A DNA stretch of 45,272 nt from an uncultured Alphaproteobacteria bacterium (GCA_902553945.1 CACDMT010000007.1:1-45272); one strand, 5' to 3'; numbered from the stretch's first letter, positions 20,284-29,772 are shown. Numbers and translations: made by a program. The notes: generated by a model not told the origin, from the sequence alone.

Positions 20284-21099
20284 ATGAAAAATAAATTTAA
20301 AGTTTCTCAAATTCAATTTCAGGCAAAACAAACTCCCACATTAAATTCGATATTATTAGAGAAGTATTATAAAAAATCTTTATTATTTAAACCCGATTTA
20401 ATTTGCACACCAGAATGCTCCAACATCATTACCGGAGATAATAAATATTTATTTAATAACGTAAATTATCAAAATGATTGTCCGGTATTAAAAATGACTA
20501 AAACTTTTGCAAAAAAAAATAATATTAACATCAATATTGGATCTCTTCTTTTAAAACAACAAAATAAAAAAAAATTAATTAATCGATCTTTCCTAATTGA
20601 TAATTATGGAAAAATTAAATCTTTTTATAATAAAATTCATATGTTTGATGTTAACATTAATCTAAAAGAAACTTATAAAGAGTCTCATTCATTTGAGTCT
20701 GGAAATAAAATTTCTTTATTTAATATTAATAAAGTAAAATTTGGTTTTACAATTTGTTACGATTTGAGATTCCCACTACTTTTTAGAAGTTTAGTAAAAA
20801 AGGGAGCTGAAATAATTTTAATGCCAGCTGCCTTCACTGTACCAACTGGAAAAGCACATTGGGAAACTCTAATTAAAGCAAGAGCAATTGAAAATAGCAT
20901 ATTTGTCATTGCAACCAATATGTGTGGAACACATCATAATAAAAGAAAAACTTATGGGCATTCCGCAATTATAGACCCATGGGGAAAAATATTAAATATG
21001 GCAAAAAATAAACCAAAAATTATAAATACTGTTATTGATTTAAATCAAATTAAAAAAGTAAGAGCAAGGATACCGTCAATTTATAATGACAAATTTTAA
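20284..21099 (+). CDS. Carbon-nitrogen hydrolase (nitrilase superfamily, Nit-like)
   Basis: Catalytic E/K/C context: CTPECSNI, YNKIHMFDV, FTICYDLRFPLLFR. Confidence 0.93.
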   Translation: MKNKFKVSQIQFQAKQTPTLNSILLEKYYKKSLLFKPDLICTPECSNIITGDNKYLFNNVNYQNDCPVLKMTKTFAKKNNININIGSLLLKQQNKKKLINRSFLIDNYGKIKSFYNKIHMFDVNINLKETYKESHSFESGNKISLFNINKVKFGFTICYDLRFPLLFRSLVKKGAEIILMPAAFTVPTGKAHWETLIKARAIENSIFVIATNMCGTHHNKRKTYGHSAIIDPWGKILNMAKNKPKIINTVIDLNQIKKVRARIPSIYNDKF

Positions 21100-21709
21100 A
21101 TCACTAATATCTGGAATTGGAGATTTAAAAAATACTAAACAATATTATGATAATTGGGCTACAGATTATGAATCTAATTTAGAAAATTGGAATTATAAAA
21201 TTCCATTAAAAATTGCTAGGATTTTAAAAAAAAATGTAAAATATCCCCCTAAAAATATACTAGATTTAGCATGCGGAACTGGTTTATTTGGAGTTGAATT
21301 AAAAAAAATTTATAAAAATGTTAATATTTTTGGATCTGATATTTCTTCAAAAAGTATTCAATTAGCTAAAGAAAAAAAAATATATAAAAATCTTAAAATA
21401 TCTAACTTTGAAAATAAGATAATTTATAAAAAAAAATTTGAAATTATATCTTTGGTAGGAGCTATGACATATTGTAAAAAATTTGATAAACTTTTTTCAA
21501 ATGTTCAATTTTATCTATTAAATAAAGGGTATTTTGTATTTTCACATAGAATAGATTTATGGGAGAAGCAAAATTTTGATATAATTTTAAGCAATTTATC
21601 AAAAACATTCGATTTAGTTTATAAATCAAATCCTAATAATTATTTGCCAAAAAATAAAGATTTCTCAAATAAAATTAAAGTAAGGCTTGTTTTATTACAA
21701 AAACGTTAA
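21086..21709 (+). CDS. Class I SAM-dependent methyltransferase
   Basis: YYDNWATDYESNLENW, ILDLACGTGLFGVEL, FGSDISSKSIQLAKEK. Confidence 0.9.
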   Translation: MTNFKSLISGIGDLKNTKQYYDNWATDYESNLENWNYKIPLKIARILKKNVKYPPKNILDLACGTGLFGVELKKIYKNVNIFGSDISSKSIQLAKEKKIYKNLKISNFENKIIYKKKFEIISLVGAMTYCKKFDKLFSNVQFYLLNKGYFVFSHRIDLWEKQNFDIILSNLSKTFDLVYKSNPNNYLPKNKDFSNKIKVRLVLLQKR

Positions 21710-21797
21710 AAACATCAAAATATTTTTATATAATTTGTTTGAAAAGAGAGAATCGGATAAAAAGGGAAAAGGGTTTATTAATTCCATAAACCAGTTT

Positions 21798-21834
21798 AAA
21801 AAGAAGGGATGCGCGCCGTTTCCCTTCTTTTTTT
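21798..21834. terminator. Bidirectional terminator hairpin between methyltransferase and mntR
   Basis: AAAAAGAAGGGA-TGCGCGCCGTT-TCCCTTCTTTTTTT. Confidence 0.75.
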
Positions 21835-21864
21835 ATACACCAGTTAAAAATGATTTGGCAATAT

Positions 21865-22263
21865 TTATATATTTTTTTTTAATATATTGAATTTATTCAT
21901 TTTTTTTAATGTTTTATTACTTACATGATGTTCAATTCCTTCAGCGTCAGCGGCTGCAGTTGATGGGTCTATTCCTAAATTTAATAAAAATGTATAAACA
22001 ATATTATGCCTTTTTTTTGACTCACTAGCAATTTTTTGCCCTTTTAAAGTGAGAAAAATAGATCTATATGGCTCTCTTTTAACATAACCTTGGCTTTGTA
22101 ATCTTTGTACTGTTTTGTTTGCTGTTGCTTGTGCGATCCCTAATTTAGATGCTATATCAACAATCCTAGCTTCACCTTTAATATTATGAAGTTCGGCAAT
22201 TAATTCAAGATAATCTTCAGTATTCTCAGTTTTATGAGCATTACGCACTTTTGTAAAAGACAT
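21865..22263 (-). CDS. mntR: Manganese-dependent transcriptional regulator MntR (DtxR family)
   Basis: TENTEDYLELIAELHNIKGEARIVDIASKLGIAQATANKTVQRLQSQGYVKREPYRSIFLT, HHVS; divergent from Mn transporter. Confidence 0.92.
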   Translation of the reverse strand: MSFTKVRNAHKTENTEDYLELIAELHNIKGEARIVDIASKLGIAQATANKTVQRLQSQGYVKREPYRSIFLTLKGQKIASESKKRHNIVYTFLLNLGIDPSTAAADAEGIEHHVSNKTLKKMNKFNILKKNI

Positions 22264-22307
22264 CAGTTAAATATATCACAATTATTAAAAAAAAAATAAC
22301 TCTAATT

Positions 22308-22323
22308 TATAGCCATAGCTATA
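22308..22323. promoter_or_regulatory. Putative MntR box
   Basis: TATAGC-CATA-GCTATA perfect dyad, same ATAGC-N4-GCTAT architecture as the E. coli MntR box; in the mntR/mntX divergent intergenic region. Confidence 0.75.
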
Positions 22324-22344
22324 TTTTTTAGCTATATATGTAAT

Positions 22345-23496
22345 ATGAATGCATTAATTTCAGCTTTTGTTGATAAGAAAAAAATTATTTTAGCTAATGA
22401 AGGAAGATTATTAAAAAAATCTTTTTATGGTTTATTAATAATTGCTTTGGCTTTTCAAGGTGGAACTTTTGGAGAAACAATAAGAAATTCAATGGTTGAT
22501 GCATACATACAAGTATCAGTATTTGTTGGCTTTACACTTTTTGTTTTTATTGGATTAGATAGTCTAACAAAATTTAATATTAGGATTTTTTTATCTAAAT
22601 CAAAAAAATTTCATGTTTTAATTGCATCATTATTAGGAGCTTTACCAGGTTGTGGAGGTGCAATAATTGTTGTTACACAATATATCCAAGGTAGAATATC
22701 TTTTGGAGCATTAGTTGCTGTATTAACTGCTACAATGGGTGATGCAGCATTTTTAATTTTGGCAGTTGAACCTTCTACTGGTTTATTAATTTTTTTGATT
22801 GGGATTATTTTTGGATCTATATCTGGTTATTGTATTGATTTTATTCACGGAGAAGAATTTATGCAACCTAATTCTAAAATTGATATTAAATTTGAAAAAG
22901 TCAAAAAAACATTTGTATCAAATTTTAATATATTTTGGTTATTGTTATTTATTCCTGGTTTTGTCATTGGTATTATGACTGCCTTTCAAATTCAAATTAA
23001 TAATAATTTTTATAATAATATTTTTATTTTAATTGGTTCTTCAGGGGCTATTCTTTCTATTTTTATGTGGTCATTAAACCCTTTGAGTGATTTTCAATGC
23101 TCAACTGATAAAAGTAGAGGTTTTATTTCTCGTGTTGTCGATACAACAAATTTTGTTACAACTTGGGTTATTAGTGGTTTTTTAATATTTGAAATATTAA
23201 TTTATTTTATTAATTTTGATTTAAAAATATTTTTTGATTTATGGGCTCCATTTGTACCCTTAGTAGCTATTTTATTTGGTTTTTTACCAGGATGTGGTCC
23301 TCAAGTAGTAGTTGCTACTTTTTATCTTAACGGATATATTCCCTTATCTGCAGAACTTGGCAATGCAATTTCTAATGATGGAGATGCACTATTCCCCGCG
23401 ATAGCTCTTGCTCCTAAAGCTGCAATTATTGCAACTCTATATAGTGCCATACCAGCTTTAATAGTTGCATACGGATATTTGTTAATTTTTGAGTAA
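22345..23496 (+). CDS. mntX: Putative manganese transporter (MntX-like, 10-11 TM, inverted-repeat PGCG motifs)
   Basis: LLGALPGCGGAIIVVTQYIQGRISFGALVA and LFGFLPGCGPQVVVATFYLNGYIPLSAEL; adjacent mntR. Confidence 0.82.
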   Translation: MNALISAFVDKKKIILANEGRLLKKSFYGLLIIALAFQGGTFGETIRNSMVDAYIQVSVFVGFTLFVFIGLDSLTKFNIRIFLSKSKKFHVLIASLLGALPGCGGAIIVVTQYIQGRISFGALVAVLTATMGDAAFLILAVEPSTGLLIFLIGIIFGSISGYCIDFIHGEEFMQPNSKIDIKFEKVKKTFVSNFNIFWLLLFIPGFVIGIMTAFQIQINNNFYNNIFILIGSSGAILSIFMWSLNPLSDFQCSTDKSRGFISRVVDTTNFVTTWVISGFLIFEILIYFINFDLKIFFDLWAPFVPLVAILFGFLPGCGPQVVVATFYLNGYIPLSAELGNAISNDGDALFPAIALAPKAAIIATLYSAIPALIVAYGYLLIFE

Positions 23497-23629
23497 AAAA
23501 AATAAAAAAAATTCACCTTTTAAAATTTGTTTAATTTGTCATAAACAATTTTTTTGGAGAAAAAAATGGCAAAGAGATTGGGAGAATGTTAAATATTGTT
23601 CAAAAAAATGCTCTAAAAAAATAAAATAA
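23489..23629 (+). CDS. DUF2256-type small zinc-binding protein
   Basis: TTG start overlapping mntX stop; SKKNKKNSPFKICLICHKQFFWRKKWQRDWENVKYCSKKCSKKIK matches DUF2256 pattern; not in ORF track. Confidence 0.8.
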   Translation: MSKKNKKNSPFKICLICHKQFFWRKKWQRDWENVKYCSKKCSKKIK

Positions 23630-23666
23630 ATTATTTGAAATTATCATTTTTATTATATTCTTAATT

Positions 23667-23801
23667 GTGCCTAAAAAAACCACTAAACCTAATCAAAATA
23701 GTACAAAAGTTAAAGTTCGCAAAGCTAGATTGGAAAGATTGGAAAGACAATTAAAATTAAATATACAAAAAAGAAAAAATATTAAAAAATTATATGGATA
23801 A
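23667..23801 (+). CDS. Possible small basic protein (44 aa) overlapping murA start
   Basis: GTG start, MPKKTTKPNQNSTKVKVRKARLERLERQLKLNIQKRKNIKKLYG; stop overlaps murA ATG. Confidence 0.5.
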   Translation: MPKKTTKPNQNSTKVKVRKARLERLERQLKLNIQKRKNIKKLYG

Positions 23802-25050
23802 AATAATTATTAAAGGTAAATCAAGTCTATCAGGTTCATTAAATGTTCATGGATCAAAAAATGCTACATTACCAATATTAGTCTCATCACTTTTGAATTT
23901 AAATGATTTAATTTTGACAAATTTTCCTAATGTTGATGATACAAAAAATATGTTAAAACTTTTAAATAGTTTTGGGGTGAAAATTAATAAAGATAAAAAT
24001 AAATACATTATTAATAGTTTTGAATTAAAAAATATTACCGCAGATTATGACATAGTTAGAAAAATGCGCGCCTCTATATTGATTTTAGGACCATTATTAT
24101 CAAGATTTGGATATGCAAAAATTTCTCTTCCAGGTGGATGTGCAATTGGAACAAGGCCTATTGATATTCATTTAGAAGGTTTAAGTAAACTTGGCGCATC
24201 ATTTAAAATTGAAAATGGATTTGTTATAGGTAAAGTTGATGAATTTTTAGTTGGAACTTTAATTGAATTGCCATTTCCAAGTGTAGGAGCTACAGAAAAT
24301 ATTATTATGGCTTCAGTTTTAGCAAAGGGAGAAACTACAATTAAAAATGCAGCAATGGAACCAGAAATTGAAGATTTGTGTATTTGTTTAAATTCTATGG
24401 GAGCAAATATCCAAGGCTTCGGAACAAGTACAATAAATATTAATGGAGTGGCAAAACTTTATAAGTCAAATCATAAAATTGTTTCAGATAGAATTGTAGC
24501 AGGAACATATATTATAGCAGCAGTTATGTTAAATTCTAGATTTGAAATAAAGAATTTAAATCCAAATCATTTAGTTTCTCTAATAGATACACTTAAAATT
24601 ATGGGCGCAAATATTCACATAAAAAAATCTTCAATTATTGTTGATAAATCATATAAATTGCAATCAGCTAAAATAACTACATTACCTTATCCTGGATTTC
24701 CTACAGATCTACAGGCTCAAATAATGGCACTTATGTGTTTGGTTAATGGTAACTCTGTAATAAAAGAAACAATTTTTGAAAATCGCTTTATGCATGTACC
24801 TGAGCTGAATAGACTTGGGGCAAAAATAAAAGTTATAAAAGATACTGCATACATCAAAGGAAATCAAACTTTTAAAGCTGCACAAGTTATGGCAAGTGAT
24901 TTAAGAGCTAGTGTAAGTTTGATACTAGCCGGTTTATGTGCAGAAGGTGAAACCACAATTAATAGGGTTTATCATCTAGATCGAGGTTATGAACCTATAG
25001 AGAAGATGCTTTCAGGGTTAGGCCCAGACATAAGAAGAGAAAAAAAATAA
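23794..25050 (+). CDS. murA: UDP-N-acetylglucosamine 1-carboxyvinyltransferase
   Basis: LSGSLNVHGSKNATLPIL, LPGGCAIGTRPIDIHLEGL, PFPSVGATENIIMA, GFPTDLQAQIMALM, ASDLRASVSLILAGL. Confidence 0.97.
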   Translation: MDKIIIKGKSSLSGSLNVHGSKNATLPILVSSLLNLNDLILTNFPNVDDTKNMLKLLNSFGVKINKDKNKYIINSFELKNITADYDIVRKMRASILILGPLLSRFGYAKISLPGGCAIGTRPIDIHLEGLSKLGASFKIENGFVIGKVDEFLVGTLIELPFPSVGATENIIMASVLAKGETTIKNAAMEPEIEDLCICLNSMGANIQGFGTSTININGVAKLYKSNHKIVSDRIVAGTYIIAAVMLNSRFEIKNLNPNHLVSLIDTLKIMGANIHIKKSSIIVDKSYKLQSAKITTLPYPGFPTDLQAQIMALMCLVNGNSVIKETIFENRFMHVPELNRLGAKIKVIKDTAYIKGNQTFKAAQVMASDLRASVSLILAGLCAEGETTINRVYHLDRGYEPIEKMLSGLGPDIRREKK

Positions 25051-25095
25051 GTTTCTCTAGTTTTTTTGTAAATGAAGTTATAAAGGTCGCAAATT

Positions 25096-25740
25096 ATGAA
25101 TAAAATTATAATAGCTGTTCCTAGAGGTAGAATTATAAAAGAATGCCGAAGTATATTATCCAAAACAACTTTTGCCCCTGAACCTCTGCTATTTGATAAT
25201 AATACCAGAAAATTAAGATTTAAATCAAAGAAAAAAAATGTAGAATTCATAAAAGTTAGAGCTTTTGATGCCTGCACTTTTGTTGCTTTTGGCGCAGCAC
25301 ACCTAGGTATTGCTGGAGATGATGTTATTAAAGAGTTTAATTATTCAGAAGTTTATGCACCTTTAGAATTAAACATTGGACATTGTAGAATTTCTGTAGC
25401 TGCTCTTAAAAGTTTATTAAAAAAAGAAGAACCTGAAACTTGGAGTAATATAAGAGTTGCAACAAAATATCCTCAAATAACAAAAGATTATTTTTCAAAA
25501 AAAGGGATACAAGTTGAAATAATAAAACTTAATGGCTCAATGGAATTGGCACCTTCTTTAAAAATGTGTAGAAGAATAGTTGATTTAGTTTCTACTGGTA
25601 AAACTCTAAAAGTAAATGGACTTAAAGAAGTTGATGAAATAATGAAGATCCAATCTAAGTTGATTGTAAATCGTTCAGCCTACAAAACAAAAATGAATGA
25701 AATTAAAAAAATTATTTCTGAAATAGAAGATAATTTATAA
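25096..25740 (+). CDS. hisG: ATP phosphoribosyltransferase, short form
   Basis: IIIAVPRGRIIKE, AFGAAHLGIAGDDVI, ATKYPQITKDYF, GSMELAPSLKMCRRIVDLVSTGKTL. Confidence 0.95.
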   Translation: MNKIIIAVPRGRIIKECRSILSKTTFAPEPLLFDNNTRKLRFKSKKKNVEFIKVRAFDACTFVAFGAAHLGIAGDDVIKEFNYSEVYAPLELNIGHCRISVAALKSLLKKEEPETWSNIRVATKYPQITKDYFSKKGIQVEIIKLNGSMELAPSLKMCRRIVDLVSTGKTLKVNGLKEVDEIMKIQSKLIVNRSAYKTKMNEIKKIISEIEDNL

Positions 25741-27017
25741 TGAAAATAATTAAATATAATAAGAATTTTTATAAAAATTTAGATCAAGAACTTTTGAAAC
25801 GATATAAACAAAATAATATTTTAATTCATAACGATGTTAAAAAAATTATTAGAGATGTAAAAAAAAATGGTGATAAATCTATATTAAAATATACAGAAAA
25901 ATTTGATAAAATCAAAATTGATAGTAATAAATTATTATTAGATCAAAGTATTTTTAAAAGTAATAAAATAGATAAAAATATTCTAAATAGTTTTAGGAAA
26001 TCCATAAAAAATATATCCAAATTTCACAAAAAACAATTTCCTAAAAATATTTTACAGAAAAGTAAAAACATTTTACTTAAATCTGTTTGGAAGCCTATAG
26101 ACTCTGTGGGCCTTTACATACCAGGAGGTAATGCATTTTATCCATCTTCATTAATTATGAATGCTGTTCCAGCTATTATTGCCGGTGTTAAAAGAATAGT
26201 ATGTGTAACTCCACCAAGTAAAAAACATAATCCATATTTATTAGCTTTGCTTAAAGAACTAAATTTAAATGAAGTTTATAATATTGGAGGAGCTCAAGCT
26301 ATAACAGCTTTAACCTTTGGAACAAAAACTATTAAACCTGTTAATAAAATATTTGGACCAGGTAATGCATATGTCGCAGAAGCAAAAAAACAACTTTTTG
26401 GAAATGTAGGTATAGATATGATTGCTGGACCTTCAGAAATTATTGTAGTAGCTAATAACCAGAACAAACCAGATTGGGTCGCTTCAGATCTTATGGCACA
26501 AGCTGAGCACGACATAAATGCACAAGCCATATTAATAACTGATGATATAAAATTTGCTCAAGAGGTGATATTACAAATAAAAAAATTAAACACTGGATCT
26601 GTTAAAAAAAATATAATTAATAAAAGCCTTAAACAAAATGGATTAATTATTTTATTAAAAGATATATTTACTTCATCAGAAATAATTAATTATATTGCAC
26701 CAGAGCATTTACATATACATATTAAATCATATAATAAATTACTTCCATATATAAGAAATACAGGTGGTATATTTCTTGGAGAGTATTCAACAGAAGCATA
26801 TGGGGATTATATTATAGGAACAAATCACATTTTACCTACTTCTGGTTCAGCAAAATTTTCTTCAGGATTAGGTGTGCTTGATTTTATGAAAAGAAATTCT
26901 ATTGTGGAAATGAATTCGATCGCTGCAAATCAACTTGCTTCCGATGTAGAAAATATGGCAAACGTAGAAGGATTAGATGCACATAAATTATCAGTTAAAA
27001 TTAGACAAAATAATTAA
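25740..27017 (+). CDS. hisD: Histidinol dehydrogenase
   Basis: VGLYIPGGNAFYPSSLIMNAVPAIIAGV, IGGAQAITALTFGT, FGPGNAYVAEAKKQLFGNVGIDMIAGPSEI, GTNHILPTSGSAKFSSGLGVLDF. Confidence 0.97.
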   Translation: MKIIKYNKNFYKNLDQELLKRYKQNNILIHNDVKKIIRDVKKNGDKSILKYTEKFDKIKIDSNKLLLDQSIFKSNKIDKNILNSFRKSIKNISKFHKKQFPKNILQKSKNILLKSVWKPIDSVGLYIPGGNAFYPSSLIMNAVPAIIAGVKRIVCVTPPSKKHNPYLLALLKELNLNEVYNIGGAQAITALTFGTKTIKPVNKIFGPGNAYVAEAKKQLFGNVGIDMIAGPSEIIVVANNQNKPDWVASDLMAQAEHDINAQAILITDDIKFAQEVILQIKKLNTGSVKKNIINKSLKQNGLIILLKDIFTSSEIINYIAPEHLHIHIKSYNKLLPYIRNTGGIFLGEYSTEAYGDYIIGTNHILPTSGSAKFSSGLGVLDFMKRNSIVEMNSIAANQLASDVENMANVEGLDAHKLSVKIRQNN

Positions 27018-27038
27018 ATTTATCTATAAGGAGAATAA

Positions 27039-27257
27039 ATGCCAAAAGAGGGGTCAATAGAATTTCAAGGAGTTGTCTTAGAACTTCTTCCCAATGCAAT
27101 GTTTAAAGTTAAGCTTGAAAATGATCATGAAATTCTTGCGCATTCATCAGGAAAAATGAGAAAAAATAGAATTAGAGTATTGGCGGGAGATAAAGTAACA
27201 GTTGAAATGACACCATATGATTTAACAAAAGGCCGCATAACTTTTAGATGGAAATAA
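27039..27257 (+). CDS. infA: Translation initiation factor IF-1
   Basis: [64 protein letters not shown]. Confidence 0.98.
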   Translation: MPKEGSIEFQGVVLELLPNAMFKVKLENDHEILAHSSGKMRKNRIRVLAGDKVTVEMTPYDLTKGRITFRWK

Positions 27258-27430
27258 ATACTAATAAAAAAATAAAAAATATTCTCAAACTTAATAAGAA
27301 ATCAAAATGTCCTCATTGTAAAAAAATTGCTGAACAGGAATTCTTCCCCTTTTGCTCAAAAAAGTGTTCTAACTTAGATTTAATGAAATGGTTGAATGAT
27401 GAATACCAAGTATTTCAAAAATCTGATTAA
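27248..27430 (+). CDS. yacG: DNA gyrase inhibitor YacG-like zinc protein
   Basis: [36 protein letters not shown]; overlaps infA stop. Confidence 0.9.
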   Translation: MEINTNKKIKNILKLNKKSKCPHCKKIAEQEFFPFCSKKCSNLDLMKWLNDEYQVFQKSD

Positions 27431-27485
27431 AAAATTGAATATTTAATTGAATATAATATCAAAACACTTTATCAACCTAATTATT

Positions 27486-27561
<76 letters not shown>

Positions 27562-27663
27562 CTTAATATAATCAATCTGATATAATTCTTCATTTTTAAT
27601 TATTAAATTTAAATATTTTCAATTAAATCATTATGTAAAATATATTATTTATAAAATTAAATT

Positions 27664-29700
27664 ATGAAAAGTGATCCATTACTAAAACCATTTAAATTAA
27701 AACATTTAGAAATAAAAAATAGACTGATGACTTCAGCTCATGAGCCATCTTACGCAGAAAATGGAATGCCTAAAGAAAGATACAAATTATATCACGTTGA
27801 AAGAGCTAAAGGTGGAGTAGGTTTAACTATGACGGCTGGTAGTGCCATAGTTTCTCCTGACTCACCTTCAACTTTTGGAAATTTACATGCCTATAAAGAT
27901 GAAATAATTCCATGGCTAAAAAATATAACAAAAGAGTGCCATGACTATGGTTCAAAAGTAATGATTCAAATTACACATTTGGGAAGACGCACAAATTGGG
28001 ACCATTCTGATTGGTTGCCAGTTCTTTCAGCTTCAAATGTCAGGGAGCCTGCTCACCGAGCATTTCCAAAAGAAGCAGAAGATTGGGATATAGAAAGAAT
28101 AATTAATGATTATGCAAATGCCGCTCAACGTATGAAAGAAGCAAATATGGATGGAGTTGAAATAGAAGCCTACGGTCATTTTTTAGATTCTTTTTGGTCG
28201 CCCGCTACAAATAAAAGAAATGATGGATATGGAGGAGTTTTAGAAAATAGAATTAAATTCTCTTTAAAAGTTATAGAGGCAATTAGAAAATCTGTAGGAA
28301 GTAAATTTATAGTAGGAGTGAGAATGGTAGCTGATGAAGACTGGAAAGAAGGACTAACAAAAAAAGAAGGTTTAGAAATAGCGCAAAAAATAATTAACAC
28401 AAATAAAGTTGATTTTTTAAATATTATAAGAGGCCATATTGATACTGATGCAGCTTTGACTAAAGTAATACCTATTCAAGGTATGGCTTCCTCACCTCAT
28501 GTTGACTTCGCAGGAGATATAAAACAAAAAACTTCCTTCCCAATTTTTCATGCTTCTAAAATCAATGATGTTGCTACAGCAAGATATTCAGTTCAAACTG
28601 GTAAACTTGATATGGTAGGAATGACTAGAGCGCATATAGCAGAACCTAACATTGTTAATAAAATTATTACTCAAAAAGAAGATACTATTAGACCATGTGT
28701 TGGAGCAACATATTGTTTGGATAGAATCTATCAAGGTAAAGAAGCTTTATGTATTCACAATCCTGCTACTGGTAGAGAAAAATTCATACCTCATGAAATT
28801 ACTGAAAAATCAGAAAAGAAAAGAAAAATTGTTATTGTAGGTTCAGGGCCATCTGGGCTTGAAGCAGCAAAAGTTTGCTCTGAAAGAGGTCATAAAGTAA
28901 CTGTATTTGAAGCTAATAATTCTCCAGGAGGTCAAATAAATCTTATTATCAGATCAAAAAGAAGAAAAGATATGAGAGGAATTATAGATTGGAGATATGA
29001 TATTTGTAAAAAAAATAATGTAAATTTTTTTTTCAATACTTTAGCAGATAAAAATATAATTCTTAAAGAAAATCCAGATATCGTAATTATTGCAACTGGA
29101 GGAATCCCAAATATAAATAATGTACACGGAAATGAATTAACTTGCTCTACTTGGGATATAATTAGTGGATTAATAAATATAGAGGAAGAAGTAATACTTT
29201 ATGATGATAGTGGTTCATATTCAGGATTACAGGCAGCAGAAGTAATAATTGATAAAGGAGCAAAACTAGAAATTATTTCACCAGAAAGATATTTCTCACC
29301 TGAGATTGGTGGATTAAATCATGTTCCTTTTGCAAAAAAATTTATTGAAAATGATGTATTAATAACAATTAACAAAAGAGTTAAAAAAATTATTAAAGAG
29401 GGTAACAGATTATCAGTAATGATTAGCTCGGATTATTCAGAAAGAATTGAAAAAAAGAAGACATCTCAAGTGGTGGTTGAACATGGAACTTTACCAAATG
29501 ATGACCTCTATTTTGCTTTAAAAGAAGATTCAATTAATCAGGGCATTATTGATTATAAATCCTTAGTTGCTGGCAATCTCAAAGAAATTTATAAAAATAA
29601 ACAAGGAAAATATTTCTTATATAGAGTTGGAGATTCTATATCCAGCAGAAATATACATGCCGCAATTTATGACTCTATGAGAATCTGTAAAGATTTATAA
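27664..29700 (+). CDS. TMADH/2,4-dienoyl-CoA reductase-like FMN/FAD oxidoreductase (N-demethylase-like subfamily)
   Basis: OYE-like TIM barrel (HLGRRTNWDHSDWLPV, GVEIEAYGHFLDSFWSPATNKRNDGYGG) + FAD/NAD domain (VIVGSGPSGLEAAKVCSERGHKVTVFEA); RPCVGATYCLDRIYQGKEALCIHNPATGRE. Confidence 0.88.
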   Translation: MKSDPLLKPFKLKHLEIKNRLMTSAHEPSYAENGMPKERYKLYHVERAKGGVGLTMTAGSAIVSPDSPSTFGNLHAYKDEIIPWLKNITKECHDYGSKVMIQITHLGRRTNWDHSDWLPVLSASNVREPAHRAFPKEAEDWDIERIINDYANAAQRMKEANMDGVEIEAYGHFLDSFWSPATNKRNDGYGGVLENRIKFSLKVIEAIRKSVGSKFIVGVRMVADEDWKEGLTKKEGLEIAQKIINTNKVDFLNIIRGHIDTDAALTKVIPIQGMASSPHVDFAGDIKQKTSFPIFHASKINDVATARYSVQTGKLDMVGMTRAHIAEPNIVNKIITQKEDTIRPCVGATYCLDRIYQGKEALCIHNPATGREKFIPHEITEKSEKKRKIVIVGSGPSGLEAAKVCSERGHKVTVFEANNSPGGQINLIIRSKRRKDMRGIIDWRYDICKKNNVNFFFNTLADKNIILKENPDIVIIATGGIPNINNVHGNELTCSTWDIISGLINIEEEVILYDDSGSYSGLQAAEVIIDKGAKLEIISPERYFSPEIGGLNHVPFAKKFIENDVLITINKRVKKIIKEGNRLSVMISSDYSERIEKKKTSQVVVEHGTLPNDDLYFALKEDSINQGIIDYKSLVAGNLKEIYKNKQGKYFLYRVGDSISSRNIHAAIYDSMRICKDL

Positions 29701-29772
29701 ATCACTATAATTAATTATTAACAGTATTACACATCATTGTAAGTTTATATAATAAAGTATATCATTAATTTT

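Noticed and set aside
21687-21890. 67-aa + strand ORF
   Set aside because: Covers terminator hairpins and lacks coding character; better explained as non-coding.
23322-23516. 64-aa minus ORF antisense to mntX
   Set aside because: Shadow ORF of a well supported gene.
24987-25277. 96-aa minus ORF over murA/hisG junction
   Set aside because: Antisense to two conserved genes; no family resemblance.
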